64,000 bases of DNA from NCBI GenBank assembly GCA_963693285.1, contig OY848924.1, positions 4,047,214 through 4,111,213 on the forward strand, read 5' to 3'. Origin of the DNA: Xestospongia muta (taxonomy: Eukaryota > Porifera > Demospongiae > Haplosclerida > Petrosiidae). This document shows positions 26,401 to 32,739 of the stretch, one piece after another. Both the position numbers and the translations under genes were made by a program. Positions within the stretch are counted from its first letter, which is position 1. The number at the start of each line of letters is the position of its first letter. The notes under the pieces are model-generated. The model had not been told where the DNA came from and did no database searches. It saw only the letters and a list, made by a program, of their open reading frames with translations.

Positions 26401-27087
26401 ACTACAAATACAAGACTCCACTAACTAATAATAATTGAGTTTATAATCTAATATAAAGAATAGTAAAGATAACAATTATTAGGAAACTTTCCAATCAGTG
26501 ATCTTTGATTATTGAATGTCACACTCAAATAGTAGTCTTATCACTTGTTGATCAATATTGATATAGATATTGTGGTTGATATTCAAGGAAATACAGTAGT
26601 TATATTATAATAAAACTTGAACTAGACAATAAAGGATACAACTAGTATTAACAATACCAGACACTAGTCTACTATAAGAGTACTCACTTACTACATCATC
26701 ATATTTATCATATAACATGTAATGTATTGATTGTACACTAACACATGTAGTATAATGGATTAATTACTAATACACTGTAAAAATTGATTTGTTGATTTAA
26801 CTAATATATTGTTATACAGGTTGTATGTAGCAAAATTAGTATGATATAAAAGTAAACATAACACTGTTTTTATTACTAATGCACTACAGCTGCATAAACA
26901 GTAGTGCATTAGTAATGAAAACAGTGTTATGTTTACTTTTACATCATACTAATTTTGCTACATACAACCTGTATAACAATATATTAGTTAAATCAACAAA
27001 TCAATTTTTACAGGGTATACTTACAAGGTGAGACTGTGCTTTTTTTGAGGGTTGAACTTGTTCTATCTTTGAGAGTTTGGCTTCCAT
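8112..27087 (-). CDS. Gene A: ankyrin-Roc-COR-death-CARD protein, complete model
   Basis: Eighteen coding exons, listed 5' to 3': 27087-27025 (from ATG), 26248-26153, 25973-25872, 25417-25307, 24017-23919, 21380-21276, 18260-18159, 17202-17101, 16144-16043, 15086-14985, 12434-10344, 10290-10215, 10164-10105, 9792-9733, 9681-9367, 8974-8901, 8746-8683, 8440-8112. All have GT donors and AG acceptors, phases join without a break, and the sum is 4053 nt (about 1350 residues plus stop). Order of domains: short N-terminus, about ten exon-encoded ankyrin repeats, Roc GTPase, COR-like region, death domain, CARD-like domain. This suggests a cytosolic GTP-regulated scaffold in cell-death or innate immune signalling (inference from domains). 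The order resembles DAPK1 without its kinase and calmodulin segment. A 5' untranslated exon probably ends at 27648. Individual ankyrin exons could be skipped in vivo. Confidence 0.8.
8683..8746 (-). CDS. Gene A linker exon between death and CARD domains
   Basis: 64 bp with acceptor CAACAG and donor GTAATG. Codes a Glu/Gln/Ser-rich linker (QQELSNEPKEETLPSHHG) of low complexity, probably disordered. The gene B counterpart is 6 bp longer, so the phase is kept. Confidence 0.7.
8901..8974 (-). CDS. Gene A linker exon after the death domain
   Basis: 74 bp, acceptor TATAG, donor GTAGGA. Codes a polar linker (ESCTANTTEEYNTDKLP). Same length in genes A, B and pseudogene C. Confidence 0.7.
9367..9681 (-). 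CDS. Gene A death-domain exon
   Basis: 315-bp exon, acceptor TTTTAG, donor GTAAAT. The translation shows the death-domain pattern: LIRLACINASWREIGDGLGV, then LRSLAQSTLENQTRLGDII, the Trp of QHWLDM, and VTWITILDLLKGPLV followed by a last helix AMEIYQSLKEE. Death domains mediate homotypic binding between signalling proteins. The position C-terminal to a COR region is as in DAPK1. Gene B has a same-length exon that differs at about 25 of 81 core positions, many of them charge changes. Confidence 0.88.
9733..9792 (-). CDS. Gene A short linker exon
   Basis: 60 bp between TTACAG and GTAAGT, coding a polar stretch (ELKQCTSTDDFSHFPKL) that leads into the death domain. An equal-length exon lies at 48783-48842 in gene B. 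Confidence 0.7.
10105..10164 (-). CDS. Gene A short linker exon
   Basis: 60 bp between TTATAG and GTATGT, Ser/Thr/Gln-rich (SVTTSPNKQIQLSSTYDIS). Equal-length homologue at 49125-49184 in gene B. Confidence 0.7.
10215..10290 (-). CDS. Gene A linker exon after COR
   Basis: 76 bp between ACATAG and GTCGGT; codes TISSRPIREEEIQCLSEDVV. The donor is weak (GTCGGT), while gene B has GTTGGT at the same place. Confidence 0.65.
10344..12434 (-). CDS. Gene A large exon: last ankyrin repeats, Roc GTPase and COR-like region
   Basis: A 2091-bp uninterrupted exon (697 codons), acceptor TTCTAG, donor GTAAGT, phase 0 at both ends. It opens with ankyrin sequence (DGNTLLHSACLCGG; later NPLAVNNRHQIPLEL). The Roc domain follows: P-loop GKTNAGKS (exon residues about 92-99), switch II DFAGHAEYY (about 150) and a base-specificity loop VGSHIDLLP (about 217), where Ser-His-x-Asp takes the place of the Thr/Asn-Lys-x-Asp of Ras, as commonly seen in ROCO proteins. 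The COR-like part includes FLTILGEKGLVLFLGDW and GFGWCLWCPDPQQFLP. In ROCO proteins COR mediates dimerisation and couples to the GTPase. No kinase domain occurs in this exon. Confidence 0.9.
12784..12808. repeat. Perfect 11-bp stem hairpin conserved in both paralogues
   Basis: ACCTGACATGT, 3-bp spacer, then its exact reverse complement. The same hairpin with a one-base change in the spacer lies at 51801-51825 in gene B's intron. Confidence 0.8.
13497..13715 (+). mobile_element. Ty3/gypsy-type retrotransposon fragment (protease-RT junction)
   Basis: A 55-codon frame (13497-13661) reads GLDKALVGHPAIQALNLV, then SLYPKLFKGLSNLTGNYTI. This is the conserved linker before reverse transcriptase in Ty3/gypsy pol proteins (a Leu-Gly-x-Pro-Ala-Ile motif, then Leu-Phe-x-Gly-Leu). 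After a frameshift the next residues (KDDVQPCTMF) fit the following strand. No RT core, LTR or gag was found, so this is a dead scrap. Confidence 0.65.
13725..14022 (+). mobile_element. Helitron Rep/helicase fragment, frameshifted
   Basis: Pieces in different frames line up with the Helitron replication-initiator/helicase protein: TCRNDPTNYHTLENQYLYP, then CARYMTKYVTKGE (13812-13856), then DKHDYSTQETAYLLLHLLL (to 14012). The order and spacing fit Helitron proteins, which carry YxxKYxxKxE-like and SAQExxHLLLxLPL-like motifs. Stops and frameshifts make it non-functional. Confidence 0.65.
14985..15086 (-). CDS. Gene A ankyrin exon, 1,058-bp unit copy 1
   Basis: 102 bp, acceptor TTCTAG, donor GTAAGT, phase 0 on both sides. 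Codes one whole ankyrin repeat: LGRTPAHLAAENGHADTIK, then LLIEVGQADVNTKDE. Confidence 0.88.
16043..16144 (-). CDS. Gene A ankyrin exon, 1,058-bp unit copy 2
   Basis: 102 bp with the same splice signals. Ankyrin repeat LGRTPAHLAAENGHADTVK ... ADVNTKDK, exactly 1,058 bp from copy 1. Confidence 0.88.
17101..17202 (-). CDS. Gene A ankyrin exon, 1,058-bp unit copy 3
   Basis: 102 bp with the same splice signals. Reads LGRTLTHLAAENGHADTVK: the conserved Pro-Ala of the ankyrin TPAH/TPLH motif has become Leu-Thr. Confidence 0.87.
18159..18260 (-). CDS. Gene A ankyrin exon, 1,058-bp unit copy 4
   Basis: 102 bp with the same splice signals. Reads LGRTPAHLAADNGHADTVK ... ADVNTKDE (Glu to Asp in the loop). 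Confidence 0.88.
19143..20173. mobile_element. DNA transposon remnant with about 20-bp inverted ends
   Basis: Left end CAGGAGCGCATGAGTGTTGC; the reverse complement of the right end is CAGGAGTGCATGAGTGTCAC (17 of 20 identical). It interrupts the tandem intron sequence: the flanks CAATGAC (19136-19142) and CAGTGAC (20174-20180) are a slightly mutated direct repeat of about 7 bp. An internal plus-strand frame at 19501-19710 codes ADFTSAHPGYTIYPV and LNGSAIETFLSQVKHATTG, reminiscent of the C-terminal part of some DNA transposases; the class is not certain (hAT-like or P-like). The right portion is repeated near 57.8 and 60.4 kb. Confidence 0.6.
20430..20730. repeat. MITE-like fragment related to the element at 30814-31087
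   Basis: Starts with TACCGAGAATTATTGGCGAC, followed by AAATTTGGTGGAATTGT, which occurs twice in tandem with its neighbours. The same motifs form the left arm of the palindromic element at 30.8 kb. The right arm here is weak (AATTTGGTGATTTTTTTAAA near 20680). Lies in an intron of gene A. Confidence 0.5.
21276..21380 (-). CDS. Gene A ankyrin exon (35 codons)
   Basis: 105 bp, acceptor TTCTAG, donor GTAAGT, phase 0. Reads LGRTPAHYAAMNGHADIVK, then LLIEVGQADINTKDSL. It is one codon longer than the 1,058-bp unit exons. Confidence 0.87.
22140..23120. mobile_element. Inserted element with a transposase-type helix-turn-helix fragment
   Basis: This stretch breaks the intron sequence shared with the other ankyrin units. 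On the plus strand, about 22277-22531 codes SKEIVANAYDYFEEVSR, then RTSDVTGVSHTSIKRLRRE. This resembles the N-terminal DNA-binding region of DDE transposases (a resolvase-like helix-turn-helix with VSxxTVxRI). No catalytic domain is visible. A 94-residue minus-strand frame at 22816-23100 was not recognised. Confidence 0.5.
23919..24017 (-). CDS. Gene A ankyrin exon
   Basis: 99 bp, acceptor CTATAG, donor GTTTGT, phase 0. Ankyrin repeat SHQSALHLASSAGHIEIVQ, then LLLTAKADPNICDE. Close relatives in gene B: 59959-60057 and 61099-61197. Confidence 0.87.
24930..25010. repeat. Small imperfect inverted repeat in an intron
   Basis: CGTGGATTTAATTTTGC is followed after a short loop by GCAAAATTAAAAATCCACG, a stem of about 18 bp with one or two mismatches. 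Likely a MITE end. Confidence 0.5.
25307..25417 (-). CDS. Gene A divergent ankyrin exon
   Basis: 111 bp, acceptor TATTAG, donor GTGTGT, phase 0. Reads NEIMLAAADRGLINIVKDSI, then KKANVNYQDGS: an ankyrin repeat lacking the usual TPLH start. The GTGTGT donor is weaker than those of its neighbours. Confidence 0.7.
25872..25973 (-). CDS. Gene A ankyrin exon
   Basis: 102 bp, acceptor ATATAG, donor GTAAGT, phase 0. Reads SLMGPYTTPHTIAYINGHNE, then IAHILENTGATPNY, a degenerate ankyrin repeat (TPHTIAYINGH for TPLHLAAxNGH). Confidence 0.78.
26153..26248 (-). CDS. Gene A first ankyrin exon
   Basis: 96 bp, acceptor ATATAG, donor GTAAGA, phase 0. Reads DYELWESSRDGNVDKVKQLL, then QNGANLKCRYCN, a typical N-capping ankyrin repeat. 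Confidence 0.8.
26773..27015. mobile_element. 243-bp hairpin MITE with TA flanks
   Basis: Two arms of about 115 bp (26773-26887 and 26901-27015) are near-perfect reverse complements around a 13-bp loop. Ends CACTGTAAAAATTG and, on the other strand, CCCTGTAAAAATTG, each flanked by TA (26771-26772, 27016-27017), the target duplication of Tc1/mariner-type elements. It sits 9 bp inside the intron from the donor of gene A's first coding exon. Confidence 0.88.
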
Positions 27088-27137
27088 TGCCAGGAGGGCT
27101 GGCAGACTGTGGCTGGTACAGTTAAGTTGGTCTAGCT
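27025..27137 (-). CDS. Gene A first coding exon (coding from ATG 27087)
   Basis: Acceptor TTATAG, donor GTAAGT. The first ATG in frame with the downstream exons (27087-27085) is in a good context (GGCAATGGAA) and gives MEAKLSKIEQVQPSKKAQSH, a short lysine-rich, probably helical N-terminus. Bases 27088-27137 would be 5' untranslated. Confidence 0.65.
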
Positions 27138-27647
27138 CTATAATAAAACATTACATATCAATGTACATATATCAGTTATACTATAATGTATTATATAATA
27201 TAACAAAGAGAATAAATTGTATGTTCTTCATTTATTGTTGTTATAAAATCATATACAACATGATCATGACAGCAATTTAATATCATCTCATGAGATCAAG
27301 TACAATAATAACTTGTACAATAAACCAAAAAAATAGCTGAGAAGTACTATCTTTTGAAACATTGATGGTTAAGTTGGAATAAGCTTTGAACACAAAAGAT
27401 ATAACTTGGATGGGTTTACACTATCTTTGTAACTGTTGTAAACACTGACTATACACCACAATTAGCTCAACAATACACTAAATTATATAAAGGAGTATAT
27501 TTCCTCAGTAATCAGATGTTTATAGGTAGTATCATATCTCATACAAGTATGTAGGGGACACTGAAGTACTTCAAGCATCAGTATGACATATGACTCACAT
27601 TATCTACATACAATATTACTTATTAACTTCTAATTTACATAACTTAC

Positions 27648-27760
27648 CTAGTTGTTACTAAGTCACTGCTAACAGGTTACTTTTGAATCCCGTTATGCAG
27701 CGAGATGACAATGAACTTTGACCTCACGTGACGACAAAAGTAAGCAGGACTGACTGACTG
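27648..27760 (-). promoter_or_regulatory. Probable 5' untranslated exon and promoter area of gene A
   Basis: A strong donor (CTAG then GTAAGTT) at 27648/27647 faces the acceptor at 27137 and has no ATG upstream within the unique sequence. The only sequence immediately upstream is the MITE starting at 27685, whose terminal repeat carries an E-box plus CRE-like core (CACGTGACG). The start site itself is not visible; RNA evidence is needed. Confidence 0.35.
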
Positions 27761-28286
27761 ATATCTATTATCACTTTTATTATTATAACGATTGTTGTGC
27801 GGGTGTCTTGCACAGAAATTAAAGTTTTGCCTATAAGTGATCAGTATATACTAGGTTTGAATTATCACTTATTAAGCCAGTTTATTCATTGTTTTGTTAT
27901 TGCTTTATATCTAATAGTATTTATATTTTGTTTAAACTTTTGTTGATTTGTTTATTTTTTTATACATTTAAGTAGGACTTACATAGAAAGTTTAAACGCA
28001 TTCAAAGAAATAAATAAATCAACGGAAGTCCTAGTTTAAACAAAATGTGAAAGCTATAACAATATATCTCAATAAAGATTATTGCATATTCAGTCCATAA
28101 TCTCTTTGATTTATTATCATTCCAACATCTATAGTATTATTGGCCAGTGTTACTTAGTTTGTTAACTCAACCTGAGGCATTTGTAATCATTAATTTAGAT
28201 GTATTTATGCTAGTCAGTCAGTCCTGCCTACTTTTGTCGTCACGTGAGATCAAAGTTCATTGTCATCTCGCTGCATAAAGGGATTC
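27685..28286. mobile_element. 602-bp MULE-type MITE with 75-bp inverted repeats
   Basis: The ends 27685-27759 and 28212-28286 are inverted repeats of 75 bp with three mismatches, starting GAATCCC. They are bounded by an exact 9-bp direct repeat GTTACTTTT (27676-27684 and 28287-28295). Long terminal inverted repeats with a 9-bp target duplication are typical of Mutator-like elements. A second, inner inverted repeat (around TTTAAAC at about 27930 and 28035) makes it a nested palindrome. No coding capacity. Confidence 0.9.
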
Positions 28287-28295
28287 GTTACTTTT

Positions 28296-29000
28296 CTCTG
28301 CGGGAGAGCGCGTAATTTGGCAGTAATTATCACGTGATGTTAATTGCGTCATCTGACGATTAAAGTTAGCGGCGTAGCCGCGTAGCCTGCGTAGGGCTCC
28401 AATCATCTCCAACTGCAGGGGCTACCTCCAAAGAAAGAGCCACGTTATACTTTAGCATGCAGTTCAAGAGATTGAAGCCTCACCCTTCCTTAAGCAGCAG
28501 TCAACTCAGTCTACTCTAACATCTAGATGTAATGGTCATAATATTCTTATCATTATTATGTTTCTGATCTCTATTCTCCAGATCATTTGTCAAGTTTATA
28601 TCACTAAAATATCCTACATCTCATTCACCTTCTGGTTTTATCTGGTCCAATTTCCAAGGAGTCACTTGATAGTGATAGGAAATCTGTTTATTACAAAGTA
28701 AGTAAAGAGTATTATTATTGAACATCAAAACTAGTCACAAGTTATTTTGAGCTAATCAATTTATTAGTATAATATGTCTAGAGTGAAATATTGAACTGAT
28801 ATGTCAGTTTAAATGTGAATGTAGTTTATTTCAAGTAGTCATCCAACATACTTAACATTGGATTAAGTAATGTTAATGAAGTATGTAATTATCATGTAAA
28901 GAGTGTCATTATACTGTATTTATTACTATTGTACTTTGGATAAGTGATTTCAATTTTTTTTACCTTCTTTACACATCTCTTTTATTTACATCAAGTCTTT
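28296..29000. other. Spacer with a small GC-richer patch
   Basis: 28296-28470 is richer in G+C and CpG than its surroundings (for example GCGGCGTAGCCGCGTAGCC near 28370). It could be a promoter on either strand or a transposon end. The remainder is AT-rich without recognised genes. Confidence 0.3.
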
Positions 29001-29559
29001 ATACAATAGTGGCAATTGCAAAAGTGAGTGTGCAGTCTCCATTCAGAAAAGGCAGAAAATATTAAAGAAAGAGTTACTTCTGGTAAGTTAAGGTTTAAAG
29101 TTGTCTGTAATAGTCATTTTTATAACTATTTTATTCATAGAGTGTTGTCGTAGTAACTGTAAATGGGTGTGGTGACATTAGCCAGAATATTAGGATAAAA
29201 GAGTTATTGCTGGTAAGTTAAGGTTTGAAGTTGTCTATAGTAGTCATTTTTATAACTATTATATATACAGGAATGTTGTCATGGCAACTGTAAAAGTGGG
29301 TGCGGTGAGTAATCCACAATATTAGGTAGAAGTATCTATTGCTGTTAAGTTAAGTTTTAAAGTTTTCTAAAATAGTCATTTTTATAACTATTTTATGCAT
29401 AGGACTGTTGTTGTGGCAACTGTAATAGTAGGTGTAGTGACTTTACCTAGAATATGTGGAAGAAAGAGTTACTGCAGATAGGATAAGGTTTGAAGTTGTC
29501 TATAATACTCAACACCTACTCCCAATTTCCCTACTAGTAACCCAAAAGTGTCATTTTGC

Positions 29560-30150
29560 CTACTAAATATTTTTGTGAAATATTTTCATTTTAAATATGA
29601 GTGTGTGTTAAAACAGCTTTAACATATTCTTCTAGTGAGATAGTGTCCTCTCTAAATCAGTTTTTCTATTTTCTTCTCCTTTGTGATTGTTGTCCTTCCT
29701 TGTTTTGGAGGTTGAGAGCCTGTTGCTAGCTGACCAATGGTCACTTCTGTATCAGCTTGTTCTTGCTGAAACACATCAATAAGCTCATACACATTTCGGT
29801 TGAGAGCTTGGGAGAAATGAAAGAGGCACCCTTTCACCTCTGTTGTAGGAAAAGCAAGTTCAATCCCTTGAATTGTTGCTAGTTCAAAGTCTGTTAGGAC
29901 TTTATCTGGGCATAGTTTAAGTCCAAGTTCTTCAGCTTTATGTTCTATGATCTCCAATGTTTGTTGATAGATGGCACAAGATTTTCCAGGAAGAAGGCAG
30001 TAAACCAATGGAAACTCTTTCTATTTATGAAAGCATGTACTGTAAAGATCTGATAAAATAATCTAGGACATGTCTGAAAAGTGCTGTTAATATAGATCTT
30101 GTCAGCCTCTGAGAGATATCTGATGTTAGCATCAGTTGAAAAAATGGCAC
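29560..30150 (-). mobile_element. MULE transposase fragment
   Basis: In minus-strand order: FQTCPRLFYQIFTVHAFI, then after a frameshift near 30015 FPLVYCLLPGKSCAIYQQ, then PDKVLTDFELATIQGIELAF and KGCLFHFSQALNRNVYEL. This is the Mutator-like (MULE) transposase core; the Asp of DFELA is the expected second catalytic Asp. The frameshift and truncation make it inactive. It sits within the 130-bp array. Confidence 0.85.
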
Positions 30151-30813
30151 TGCACTGTCAATACAGGACTGTTGTTGTGGCAACTGTAAAAGTGGGTGTG
30201 GTGACTAAATCCAGAATATTAGGAAAAGAGTTATTGCTGGTAGTTAAGGTTTGAAGTTTTCTATAATAGACACTTTTATTACTATTTTATGCATAGGAGT
30301 GTTGTTGTGGCAACTGTAATAGTGGGTGTGATGACTTTTCCCAAACTTAAGAAGAAACAGTTATTGTTGGTAGGTTAAGTTTTGAAGTTGTCTATAATAA
30401 TCATTTTTATAACTATTATAATTATAGACAGAAGTGTTGTCATGGCAATGATAATAGCGGGTGTGGTGACTTAACCTAGAATATTTAGAAGAAAGAGTTA
30501 TTATTGGTAGGTTAAGTTTTGAAGTTGTCTATAATAGTCATTTTTATAACTATGATATATATGCAGGAGTGTTGTCGTGGCAACTGCAAAAGTGGGTGTG
30601 GTAACTAAATCCAGAATATTAGGAAGAAAGAATTATTGCTGGTAAGTTAAGGTTTGAAGTTGTCTGTGATGGGCCTTTTTATATTTATTCTATATATAGG
30701 AGTGTTGTCATAGCAACTGTAAAAAAGGGTGTTGTGACTTTCCCAAAATACTAGGAAGAGTTATTGCTGGTAGTTAAAGTTTGAAGTTTTCTATATGTCA
30801 TTTTTTAACTATT

Positions 30814-31087
30814 GTATACCAGGGATTTATTGGCGAAGATAAAATTTGGCGGAATTGTTAAATTTTATATTTGGCGAGATTAAATTTACGAATTTAGCAC
30901 CTGTCTTGTTAACACACCCACTTTAATGAATATGAGAGGACATGCAGCCACAATCTTTCACGTGTACAGATTAAAATTGTGGGCGTGGCAACCACGTGAT
31001 AAATTTTGACTGCTATTTAATTTGACGATTTTTTGAAATTTGCCAATTCGCCAAATTTTATCAGTCATCAATAAATCCCGGTATACG
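30814..31087. mobile_element. Palindromic MITE in the 130-bp array
   Basis: The left arm starts GTATACCAGGGATTTATTGG and continues GATAAAATTTGGCGG; the right arm ends with the inverse, CAATAAATCCCGGTATAC. Arms are about 40 bp, with related internal repeats (AATTTGGCGA). It interrupts one array unit. A relative lies at 20430-20730. Confidence 0.75.
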
Positions 31088-31759
31088 GTATAGTATGCAT
31101 AGGAGTGTTGTCATGGCAACCGTAAAAGTGGGTGTGGTGACTAAATCCAGAATATTAGGAAAAAGAGTTATTGCTGGTAAGTTAAGGTTTAAAGTTGTCT
31201 ATAATATTCTTTTTTATAACTATTTTATGCATAGGAGTGTTGTCGTGGCAACTGTTAAAGTGAGTGTGGTGACTAAATCAAGAATATTGGGAAGAAAAAG
31301 TTATTGCTGGTAAGTTAAAGTTTGAAGTTCTCTGTGATAGTTATTTTTATAATTATTCTATATATATATAATATATATATATATATAGGAGTGTTGTCAT
31401 AGCAACTGTAAAAAAGGGTGTGGTGACATTTCCCAAAATAGTAGGAAGAGTTATTGCTGGTAGTTAAAGTTTGAAGTTTTTTTTAATAGACATTTTTATA
31501 ATTAATCTATATATAGGTGTGTTGTTGTGGCAACTGTAAAAGTGGGTGTGGTGACTAAATCTAGAGTATTAGGAAGAAAGAGTTATTGCTAGTAAGTTAA
31601 GGTTTGAAGTTGTCTCTAATAGACATTTCTATAACTATTATAATATATACTGGAGTGTTGTCGTAGCAACTGTAGAAGTGGGTGTGGTGACTAAGTCCAG
31701 AATATTAGTAAGAAAGAGTTATTGTTGGTAACTTAAGGTTTGAATTTGTCTGTAATAGT

Positions 31760-31966
31760 GATTTGATTTGAGAAATCTTTTTGTAAGTCTCAACCCCTAA
31801 TCAGCTCTCTTTCTGTTTCCTCCTACCACCTCTTCCCTCCTCTAGTACTAACCTCACCACTCTTCCATTATTCTACCCAATACCCCAAATCTCCATCCGC
31901 CATCTTCTGGCATCCCATTTCACTTCACCACTCTGATAATTCCTTGTCCTTTTCCTCTGCTGCTTC
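31760..31966 (+). mobile_element. Short fragment of the LINE 5' region inside the array
   Basis: About 207 bp nearly identical to the first part of the LINE at 32740 (both start GATTTGATTTGAGAAATCTT and run to CTTTTCCTCTGCTGCTTC). Both are joined to the same point of a tandem unit (after CTGTAATAGT). Confidence 0.75.
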
Positions 31967-32739
31967 TTTCTTCTTATTCTGTATACAGGAGTGTTGTTGT
32001 AGCAACTGTAAAAGTGGGTGTTGTGAGTTTTCCAAAAATATTATGAATAAAGGAGTTATTGCTGGTAAGTTCAGTTTTGAAGTTGTCTGCGATGGTCATT
32101 TTTATAGTTATTCTATATATAGAAGCGTCGTCATAGTAACTGTGGGGCGACTTTTCCCAAAATATTAGGAAGAAAGAGTTATTGCTGGTAAGTTAAGGAT
32201 TAAAGTTGTATATTAGTCATTTTTATAACTATTTTATGCACAGGAGTGGCAACTGTAAATGGATGTTGTGACATTACCTAGAATATTTAGAAGAAAGAGT
32301 TATTGCTGGTAAGATAAGTTTTAAAATTGTCTGTAATAGTTATTTTTATAATTATTTTTATGCGTAGGAGTGTTGTCATGGCAACTGTAAAAGTTGGTGT
32401 GGTGACTAAATTCAGAATATTGGGAAGAAAGAGTTATTGTTGGTAAGTTAAAGTTTGAAGTTGTCTCTAATAGACATTTTTATAATTATTCTATATATGT
32501 GAATGTTGTCATAAAAACTATAAAAGTGGGTGTGGTAACTTTTTCTAAAATATTTGGATGAAAGAGTTATTTCTGGTAGGTTATGGTTTAAAGTTGTCTA
32601 TAATAGTCATTTTTATAACTATTCTGTATACAAGAGTGTTGTCGTGGCAACTGTAAATGTGGGTGTAGTGACTGAATACAGAATATTAGGAAGAAGAGTT
32701 ATTTCTGGTAACTTAAGGTTTAAATTTGTCTGTAATAGT

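Noticed and set aside
27077..27280. 67-codon plus-strand frame over gene A's first coding exon
   Set aside because: Antisense to the exon with supported splice sites; runs into AT-rich intron.
31944..32168. Cys-rich peptide gene (QECCCSNCKSGCCEFSK)
   Set aside because: The Cys pattern is the array unit read in one frame; most other units have a stop a few codons later, and no signal peptide is seen.
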